This document shows positions 5,939-10,838 of a stretch of DNA of 10,838 bases, piece after piece. How positions within the stretch are numbered: the first letter of the stretch is position 1; each line of letters starts with the position of its first letter. The translations under genes and the position numbers were made by a program. Source of the stretch: JANPJV01 sp031425695 (lineage in GTDB: Bacteria; Pseudomonadota; Gammaproteobacteria; Xanthomonadales; SZUA-5); the NCBI GenBank assembly GCA_031425695.1, contig JANPJV010000211.1, forward strand, positions 1-10,838. The letters run 5' to 3'. The notes under the pieces were generated by a model, which was not told where the DNA came from, made no database searches, and saw only the letters and a program-made list of their open reading frames with translations.

Positions 5939-7140
5939 CCGCAGCAACCGCGTCTTCAACGACTTGAGCTCCCCGCCCGCGACGCTTTCGGCGGCGGCAA
6001 TGAACTCGGCTGTGCTGACCTTGGGATTGCGCATGAGGATGCGGGTGACGTCGTCGATGTCGCGGCGGCCGTCGGTTTTGCGGCGGATCTCGAGGTCGAC
6101 GGCGCGCAAAAGAATCACGGCGCGGGCAGTGATCTGGCCGCTGGAGCGCTTTTTGCGCAGTGACTTGACGCGCTTGCCCCAGCTGCGCAACCAGTCGAGC
6201 GTGCGCTGGTGGCGCGACTTGGTCATGCCGCCGGCCCGATAGAGCAATTCGACTGCATAGAACTCGGCGAGGCCCTCGGCGAGCCAGTCGTCTTCCGGAT
6301 CCTCGCCACGGATGCGGGTGACCACGTGGATCAGCTCGTGCAGCAGGGTGCTGGTGCCGTTCTCGCTGATCATCGGGCGATCGAGATGCAGGTACAGCGA
6401 GCGCGGGGCCGAGAGCCCGCCGCGCACATCGGGTCGGGTGCGCTGACGATCAGGATCTTGTCCGGCATCCGATGCAGCGCTTCGCGCATCTTCGGCAGCG
6501 CGAAATTCAGGAAGGCCAGGATGTCCATGCGGCGCATGCCCTGGTCCTTCGGCGCTCCAAGCGCGACTTCGACATCGGCAATGATTTCGCGACGGGTACC
6601 GATTTCGCCGACCAGCAACCAGCCCACCGGGCGGTCGAAGCGCCGCTCGGCATCATTGATGAAGAAGCTGCCGTCCGCCGCCTGCAGATAGGGCGCATCG
6701 GAGTGCCACGCTGGCGGTAGCTCCAGAATCAGTTTCGCGCGCGAGCTCGCGTTCCTGCGCGCGCGCACCCTGGCGCTTGGAAATACGCGATCTCCGCGAA
6801 AAATCGCCCATTCCCCGCGATAATAGCTTCGATACTTGCCGTTCTTGCGCTTTTCGCTGAGCTTGACGCGGTAGCTCAAGGAGCCGCCGTCGCGCGGCGG
6901 GGTCCACACCACACGCATGCCCTTGCGTTCGATCTTGCCGTCGCCCGTGATGTCCGAATACGCCGGGGACAGCTTGAAATCGATCCTGCGCACCTGGTCC
7001 GCACCGGCCCCGAGCGTCACCGAGCCGAGCGCCGAGTCTTTCGAGCCGTCGAATTTGAGTCGCCAGGTCAGCTCATAGGGCTTGGCCCAGAGCGGGCTGG
7101 CCAGCAGCAGACATGCGAGCAGCAGGAAGCGTGAGACCAT
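5936..7140 (-). pseudogene. Secreted HExxH metallopeptidase-like gene with a one-base frameshift
   Basis: Two overlapping minus-strand frames form one gene. The first (7140 to about 6427) starts MVSRFLLLACLLLASPLWA, a signal peptide probably cut before KPYE, and runs 238 residues to APDPM. The second continues RGGLSAPRSLYLHLDRP to the stop at 5936. The total span is 1205 bases, one short of a multiple of three. Adding one G after TG near 6425 would give DPM-W-RGGLSAP and an intact 401-residue protein. The restored product carries HELIH (268-272) and a downstream glutamate in WLAEGLAEFY (Glu289), a zinc-binding gluzincin pattern with a 16-residue gap between the second His and the Glu. The N-terminal half is beta-rich. 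No clear ribosome-binding site is seen before ATG 7140. It could be a true pseudogene, a sequencing error or, less likely, programmed frameshifting. Confidence 0.85.
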
Positions 7141-7204
7141 CGATCGGTGGGCGAGCAGGAAGAGGTTAGTTTGCCAGCGTTGGATTGCGCGGTCGCACGC
7201 TTTT

Positions 7205-7290
7205 GTAGGTCATGTTGCTCGCGCAGCGAGCTACTTGACGGCTTGCGTCGAGAGCGTCAAGTAGTCCGCTTCGCGGACAACATGACCTAC
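7205..7290. repeat. REP-like inverted pair with GTAG heads (cloverleaf)
   Basis: Two 36 nt units lie head-out in inverted orientation with a 14 bp spacer. Unit 1 is 7205-7240 on the plus strand and unit 2 is 7290-7255 on the minus strand. Each has the identical head GTAGGTCATGTTG, a 5 bp stem with a 3 nt loop, and the identical tail CTACTTGACG. The hairpins differ: CTCGC-GCA-GCGAG in unit 1 and TCCGC-GAA-GCGGA in unit 2, both fully paired. The two heads and two tails also pair with each other, giving a cross-shaped fold with two side hairpins. GTAG heads followed by a hairpin are known from REP elements mobilised by RAYT transposases, such as SMAG in Stenotrophomonas. No RAYT gene is in the window. 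Confidence 0.85.
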
Positions 7291-7301
7291 GAAGAGCTTC
7301 A

Positions 7302-7844
7302 CTACAGCACGATCCCATCCGCTCGCGTCCGCCAGCGGGTCGGCCGGAACGCAGGAATCGGGGTCGGGCTCAGGCGTTCGGTGCCGGCTTTCCAGAAGCT
7401 CTTGAACGGCAGCTTTTCGCCGGTCCGGTAAAAATGCGCGAGATAGGCCCAGTCACAATGGAAGAAATCCGAGACCCAGCCGTCTAGGTCGCGGATGCCG
7501 GCCTCGTGGAAAAGTGCCAGGCTGAGCTCGGCGGCTTCGCGCTCGTACTCGTAGAGCTCGTCGAGGCGCTCGTCGCTGATGTTGGCATCGGGCGCCTGCA
7601 CCCCGAGCGTGCGCCCGCGCTCCGACAGGTTCCACTGCACGGTGTGGCCGAACAGGTGCACCAGGATGAACAGCGCCTCCTCGGCGTCGATATCGTGGTC
7701 GATCTGGATCTCATTGCCATCGAGATCCCCGGTAAACGGGTCACAGACATCGCCGACGCGCACCGGAATACCGTAGCGATCCTCGATCAGCTTCTCGACC
7801 TGGTTGAAAACGGCTTGGCAGCGGGCGGCGTCGGGGTAGGTCAT
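7302..7844 (-). CDS. Small uncharacterised protein with an HxxxH motif (IrrE-like pseudo-peptidase?)
   Basis: The 180-residue soluble protein has no signal peptide. Residues 57-72 read ALFILVHLFGHTVQWN: the helix and spacing recall the HExxH helix of ImmA/IrrE-type metallopeptidases, with His63 and His67 kept but the catalytic Glu position occupied by Leu (HLFGH). A downstream helix ELYEYEREAAELSLALFHEAG (about 97-116) could supply the third zinc ligand (Glu102 or a neighbour), like the E..A..FA..LL helix of that family. The next region, WVSDFFHCDWAYLAHFY, is rich in aromatic residues. I cannot name the family with confidence. ATG 7844 is chosen because the frame upstream is the translated repeat (a TETETET run) with only a TTG start. 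The ATG directly follows the repeat and has no Shine-Dalgarno site. Confidence 0.75.
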   Translation of the reverse strand: MTYPDAARCQAVFNQVEKLIEDRYGIPVRVGDVCDPFTGDLDGNEIQIDHDIDAEEALFILVHLFGHTVQWNLSERGRTLGVQAPDANISDERLDELYEYEREAAELSLALFHEAGIRDLDGWVSDFFHCDWAYLAHFYRTGEKLPFKSFWKAGTERLSPTPIPAFRPTRWRTRADGIVL

Positions 7845-7948
7845 GGTTTCGGTTTCGGTTTCGGTTGTTGGTTTCGGAAATGTCAAAGGCTGGTAGCGAG
7901 ATCGAGCATCGGCTTTTTCCGAAACCGAAACCGACAACCCACACCGCT
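7845..7948. repeat. CCGAAA/TTTCGG element, copy B, filling the spacer between two genes
   Basis: The left arm (7845-7880) is GGTTTCGGTTTCGGTTTCGG followed by TTGTTGGTTTCGGAAA. The right arm (about 7915-7948), read on the minus strand, begins AGCGGTGTGGGTTGTCGG and continues TTTCGGTTTCGGAAAAA. The arms share an exact GGTTTCGGAAA inner end and approximate hexamer repeats further out. The element starts immediately after the TAG stop of the chorismatase gene and ends immediately before the ATG of the next minus-strand gene, so it makes up the entire 104 bp spacer. Confidence 0.85.
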
Positions 7949-8902
7949 CTAGAAGTGGTGCACGCCCTCGATCTCGCAGAGCAGCTCTTCCCGGCAGATG
8001 TCGGCGTGCAGGATGCTGTAGACGGCGCCGGGGAAGTTGTCGCGCATGAAGGATTCCACGACGTAGAGCTGGTCTTCTTCGCGCACGTACACGCGCAGTA
8101 CGGTGCCCTTGCCGAATTCAGCAGGGCGGTCGAGCTTCTGGGCGGCGATGGCGAGCATGCTGTCCAGGTTCCGCTTGGTTTCGGCGAGTTGCGCCTGCAG
8201 GTTGCCGGGATGGCGCGAGCTGTGGCCAACCACGCTCGCGGTGCCCGACAGCAACAGCGCGATTCCTCGGGGCGACTGATACAAGGCCGCGCGTGAAAAT
8301 CTTGGTGGGTCGGGACCGTACTCGCGCGGGTACAGGCGCGGGTTCATCTGGCGCGGGTTGTCGAGCATCTGCCCAGGCATCTTGGACGCCAGCCAGAGCA
8401 AGCGCAGCTTGTTCGAGCTGTCCGGCAGGCCAATCACGGTCGCGGCTGGATCGGCGTCGAACCAGGCACGCTCAAGCGCGAGTTGGCGGCCGACGCAGAA
8501 CTGGCGGTAGCGCTCGGCATCGCCCTCGCCACTGTTGATGCGCGAGAAATACGACCAGATCCGCAGCACGTACGGGTAGCCCGAGCTTGGGACGTAGTCG
8601 ATCAAGCGCCGGAAGCCCTCGTGCGTGGTCGTCCCGATCCCGCCGAAGTCACGCTCGGACAGGATCAGCTCGCCGAGCATGAGCTCGTCATCGCCACAGA
8701 AGCGCGCTGCACCCAGCTGCCCCCCGCGCATGCGCCCATGGCTGTGCCACGACTCGACCAATGGGTGCAGGGCGGGCATCGGCAGGTCGAAGCTCGCAGT
8801 GCCGGCACCGCGTTCGCCGAGGCGCCAGCTGGCGAGGCAATCGGGCGCCGCCATCTGGCCGATATCGACCAGCCAGCGCGGCGACTTGACGGGTTCACTC
8901 AT
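7949..8902 (-). CDS. xanB2: Chorismatase, XanB2/Hyg5 type (3-hydroxybenzoate-forming)
   Basis: The 317-residue protein matches the chorismatase family along its length: YVLRIWSYFSRINSGEGDAE (111-130) then RYRQFCVGR (131-139), NPRQMNPRLYPREYGPDPP (182-200), SGTASVVGHSSRHPGNLQAQ (219-238) and DICREELLCEIEG (301-313). These cytosolic enzymes convert chorismate plus water to a hydroxybenzoate or dihydroxycyclohexadienoate with loss of pyruvate. Cys303 and Glu310 have the spacing of the catalytic Cys327/Glu334 that I recall for Hyg5, which favours a 3-hydroxybenzoate product as in XanB2. In Xanthomonas this feeds xanthomonadin and ubiquinone synthesis. ATG 8902 is chosen; the in-frame TTG at 8908 adds only two residues, and neither has a good ribosome-binding site. 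The gene stands alone here, without aryl-polyene genes. The family is firm; the xanB2 symbol is by similarity only. Confidence 0.88.
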   Translation of the reverse strand: MSEPVKSPRWLVDIGQMAAPDCLASWRLGERGAGTASFDLPMPALHPLVESWHSHGRMRGGQLGAARFCGDDELMLGELILSERDFGGIGTTTHEGFRRLIDYVPSSGYPYVLRIWSYFSRINSGEGDAERYRQFCVGRQLALERAWFDADPAATVIGLPDSSNKLRLLWLASKMPGQMLDNPRQMNPRLYPREYGPDPPRFSRAALYQSPRGIALLLSGTASVVGHSSRHPGNLQAQLAETKRNLDSMLAIAAQKLDRPAEFGKGTVLRVYVREEDQLYVVESFMRDNFPGAVYSILHADICREELLCEIEGVHHF

Positions 8903-8949
8903 GGGCAAGCATCGGACATTTCCGGGGTTTCGTTTACGGTAGCAGCGTT

Positions 8950-9036
8950 AGGGGTTTCGGTTTCGGTTTCGGAACGAGCTGGGTGCCGCGCGCTCTGGAT
9001 CTTCTTCAATCCGGAAACCGAAACCGACACCGCTTT
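8950..9036. repeat. CCGAAA/TTTCGG element, copy C, in the divergent hemF spacer
   Basis: The left arm (8950-8972) carries GGGGTTTCGGTTTCGG and one further hexamer. The right arm (9010-9036), read on the minus strand, is AAAGCGGTGTCGGTTTCGG then TTTCCGG. The arms are separated by about 38 bp. This copy lies between two divergent start codons, so it is in the promoter or leader region of hemF and of the chorismatase gene rather than at a gene end. Confidence 0.8.
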
Positions 9037-9093
9037 GTGGGTGTGGCAGCGCCCGTATCATAGCCAGCCCAATCGCGCGCCACTTGAGTGTCC

Positions 9094-10011
9094 ATGGAAA
9101 TAGAAGCTGTCCGCGACTACCTGCTCGGCCTGCAAGACCGCATTTGCGGTGCGCTTGAGGCCCACGAGCCGACCGCGCGCTTCGCCGAGGATCTGTGGCA
9201 GCGCGCCGAGGGCGGTGGCGGGCGCACGCGCGTGCTCAAGGATGGAGCGGTCTTCGAGCAAGCCGGCGTCGGCTTTTCCGACGTCCACGGCGCCAAGCTG
9301 CCACCCAGCGCCAGCCAGCATCGACCGGAGCTCGCGGGCCGAGGCTTCCGGGCGCTCGGCGTCTCGGTCGTCGTGCATCCGCGTAATCCGCAGGTGCCTA
9401 CGACCCATCTCAACGTGCGCTTCTTCAGCACCGCCCCCGATGGCGCGCCGCCGGTGTGGTGGTTTGGCGGCGGCTTCGACCTCACCCCGTTTTATCCGGT
9501 GGATGCCGATGTACTGCACTGGCATCGGGTCGCGCACGCGCTGAGCGAGCCGTTCGGTCCGGAGGTCTATCCGCGCTACAAGCGCTGGTGCGACGAATAT
9601 TTCCATGTGCGCCATCGCAACGAGGCACGCGGCGTGGGTGGCATCTTTTTCGACGACTTGAACGAGGGCGGCTTCGAGCGCTGTTTCGCCTATCAACGTG
9701 CGGTCGGCGACGGTTTCCTGGATGCGTACCTGCCGATCGTCGAGTGCCGCAAACACGCACCGACGAATGCGCGCGAGCGCGATTTCCAGCGCTATCGGCG
9801 CGGGCGCTATGTCGAGTTCAACCTGGTCTGGGACCGCGGCACGCTGTTCGGCCTGCAGTCGGGCGGACGCACCGAGTCGATCCTGATGTCGCTGCCGCCC
9901 GAGGTGCGCTTCGAATACGGGTATCAACCTGAGCCGGGCAGCGCCGAGGCGCGGCTCGTGGACTTCCTGCGCCCGCGCGACTGGCTGGCCGAGCTCGGCG
10001 GCGCGCCATGA
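9094..10011 (+). CDS. hemF: Oxygen-dependent coproporphyrinogen III oxidase
   Basis: HemF performs the aerobic oxidative decarboxylation of coproporphyrinogen III to protoporphyrinogen IX in haem synthesis; it is cytosolic and dimeric. The 305-residue product is close to the E. coli protein (299 residues) from end to end. Matches include GGGGRTRVLKDGAVFEQAGV (40-59), HRPELAGRGF, VVHPRNPQVPTTHLNVRFF (93-111), WWFGGGFDLTPFY (122-134), PRYKRWCDEYF and GRYVEFNLVWDRGTLFGLQ. The four histidines that bind the metal or act in catalysis in E. coli (96, 106, 145, 175) correspond to His95, His105, His144 and His174. ATG 9094 fits the family length; a GTG at 9088 would add two residues. Only a weak GAG precedes it. 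Its TGA overlaps the next start as ATGA. The reading is complete and intact. Confidence 0.97.
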   Translation: MEIEAVRDYLLGLQDRICGALEAHEPTARFAEDLWQRAEGGGGRTRVLKDGAVFEQAGVGFSDVHGAKLPPSASQHRPELAGRGFRALGVSVVVHPRNPQVPTTHLNVRFFSTAPDGAPPVWWFGGGFDLTPFYPVDADVLHWHRVAHALSEPFGPEVYPRYKRWCDEYFHVRHRNEARGVGGIFFDDLNEGGFERCFAYQRAVGDGFLDAYLPIVECRKHAPTNARERDFQRYRRGRYVEFNLVWDRGTLFGLQSGGRTESILMSLPPEVRFEYGYQPEPGSAEARLVDFLRPRDWLAELGGAP

Positions 10012-10703
10012 CCGAGCTCAGCGTATTGCTCGATCATCCGCGCCTGATCGCGATTCACAAGCCTGCTGGCCTGACCGTGATCCCGGCGCGCGACGAAGAT
10101 CCTGCGCTCGCCGTGCGCCAGCGCCTGGAAGCGCAGCTCGGCACACCGCTCTGGGTGGTGCATCGCATCGATCGCGAGACCAGCGGCGTGGTCGTGTTCG
10201 CGCGCGATGCGGACGCGCACCGCATGCTCAACCAGGCGTTCGAGCATGGACAGGTGCGCAAGACTTACCTCGCGTGGACAGCCGGTGTGCCGCAGCCCCC
10301 GACAGGCAGCGTCGAGGTTGCGCTGCACGCCGCGCGCAAGGGCAAGATGCGACCCGCGCTGCCGGGCGAGGCCGAGGCCAAGCAAGCGCGCACCGACTAT
10401 TGGGTCGAGGCGCAGCGGACGCTCGGAGACGTGAGCGTGGCCCGCGTCCGCTGCCACCCACGCAGCGGCCGCCAGCACCAGATCCGCGTGCACCTGCGCA
10501 GCGTGGGTCATCCGATTTTGCGGGATGCGCTGTACGGGATGAATACGCTGCGCGAACCGTGGGCTAGCTTGCCGGTGAAGCGCCTGGCGCTGCACGCGCT
10601 GAGGATCGAACTGCCGGATCTGTTTGGGGATGGAGCGGTCGTCGTCGAGGCGGCGTTGGCGGGGGATCTAGTTGCTATCCATGGATGGGTCGAGGCGCGC
10701 TGA
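10008..10703 (+). CDS. RluA-family RNA pseudouridine synthase
   Basis: The 231-residue enzyme isomerises specific uridines in rRNA or tRNA to pseudouridine. The catalytic motif HRIDRETSG (52-60) supplies Asp55. Other family marks are IHKPAGLTVIP (16-26), KTYLAW (85-90, with Tyr87), RSGRQHQIRVHL (152-163), GHPILRDALYG (167-177) and RLALHALRIELP (192-203). There is no S4 RNA-binding domain in front of the catalytic domain. With its short length this resembles RluA or TruC more than RluC/RluD, but the target base cannot be fixed from sequence. It starts inside the hemF stop (ATGA overlap), so it is translated from the hemF transcript. A strong hairpin terminator follows about 30 bp after the stop. 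Confidence 0.93.
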   Translation: MTELSVLLDHPRLIAIHKPAGLTVIPARDEDPALAVRQRLEAQLGTPLWVVHRIDRETSGVVVFARDADAHRMLNQAFEHGQVRKTYLAWTAGVPQPPTGSVEVALHAARKGKMRPALPGEAEAKQARTDYWVEAQRTLGDVSVARVRCHPRSGRQHQIRVHLRSVGHPILRDALYGMNTLREPWASLPVKRLALHALRIELPDLFGDGAVVVEAALAGDLVAIHGWVEAR

Positions 10704-10734
10704 GCGGGCAACGCGGGTGCCCCTTTGGAGTGCG

Positions 10735-10763
10735 GGGGGCCGCGCCCCCGGTGTTTGTTTTTT
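10735..10763 (+). terminator. Rho-independent terminator after the hemF unit
   Basis: GGGGGC-CGC-GCCCCC (10735-10749) forms a 6 bp GC stem with a 3 nt loop, followed by GGTGTTTGTTTTTT. It lies 32 bp downstream of the pseudouridine synthase stop, in the right place to end the hemF transcript. Confidence 0.75.
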
Positions 10764-10815
10764 GGTGGGGGTGCCAAAGAAAAACAAAAAGGCCCGGGGG
10801 CCCCCCACCAAAAAT
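10758..10815. repeat. Low-complexity inverted repeat at the window end
   Basis: TTTTTTGGTGGGGG (10758-10771) pairs with CCCCCACCAAAAAT (10802-10815) at 13 of 14 positions. Inside it, TTTTTTGG also nearly pairs with CCAAAGAA (10774-10781), and GGGGGCCCCC (10796-10805) is itself palindromic. The surrounding 10736-10838 is made of homopolymer runs of G, C, A and T and contains no gene. It may be a real terminator cluster or an assembly artefact at a contig end. Confidence 0.5.
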
Positions 10816-10838
10816 AAAAAAAGAGCGGGGCGGGGGGC

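Noticed and set aside
6370..6430. Programmed ribosomal frameshift in the metallopeptidase gene
   Set aside because: No slippery heptamer or stimulating structure is evident at the junction; a one-base deletion or sequencing error that removes a Trp codon base explains the data more simply.
7205..7290. Cloverleaf-like inverted repeat considered as a tRNA gene
   Set aside because: The side arms and loops lack the D-loop, anticodon and T-loop sequences; the structure is two REP-like units in inverted orientation.
7082..7431. Plus-strand frames of 60-94 codons across 7082-7431
   Set aside because: They pass through the REP pair and the ends of two minus-strand genes and have no ribosome-binding site or conserved motif.
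7845..9036. CCGAAA hexamer repeats considered as a CRISPR array or telomere-like repeat
   Set aside because: The hexamers occur in short runs arranged as inverted arms around single cores, not as regularly spaced direct repeats with unique spacers, and no cas gene is present.

Overview
The window is a GC-rich bacterial chromosomal segment. It most likely comes from a gammaproteobacterium of the Lysobacterales/Xanthomonadales type and looks like one contig of an environmental genome. Supporting signs are a HemF-type coproporphyrinogen oxidase very close to the E. coli protein, a chorismatase of the XanB2/Hyg5 type (in Xanthomonas this makes the hydroxybenzoate precursor of xanthomonadin), a REP-like pair with GTAG heads, and compact genes separated by short repeat-filled spacers. 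The taxonomic placement is inference.

Layout. At the left is a plus-strand gene for a secreted DUF4893-like protein (216-803). It converges on a minus-strand TPR protein (898-2532). A minus-strand YafY-type WYL regulator follows (2675-3361), then a spacer of about 300 bp with TCTGCG-type repeats. Next is a minus-strand pair read right to left: a PlsC-family acyltransferase (4679-5578) overlapping an alpha/beta hydrolase of the YheT type (3670-4692). After a second repeat-rich spacer comes a secreted gluzincin-like metallopeptidase gene split by a one-base frameshift (5936-7140). Then follow a cloverleaf-like REP pair (7205-7290), a small HxxxH protein (7302-7844) and the chorismatase (7949-8902), all minus strand. 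Divergent from these, on the plus strand, is hemF (9094-10011), whose stop overlaps the start of an RluA-family pseudouridine synthase (10008-10703). The window ends in a strong hairpin terminator and a low-complexity inverted repeat.

How the genes relate. The clear functional pairs are the acyltransferase with the hydrolase (probably lipid remodelling, translationally coupled) and hemF with the pseudouridine synthase (haem synthesis and RNA modification, coupled by ATGA). The others look like single-gene transcription units. I see no phage, IS, CRISPR, toxin-antitoxin or defence operon, and no tRNA or rRNA gene.

The most unusual content is non-coding. A family of roughly 100 bp palindromic elements is built from TTTCGG/CCGAAA hexamers and ends in AGCGGT. 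At four separate gene ends the stop codon is joined directly to AGCGGT. One copy is a perfect 20 bp inverted repeat whose two outer ends are the stop codons of the two convergent genes. Two further repeat families lie in other spacers: paired TCTGCG/TTATCC repeats, and a REP pair whose two hairpins differ by compensatory changes.
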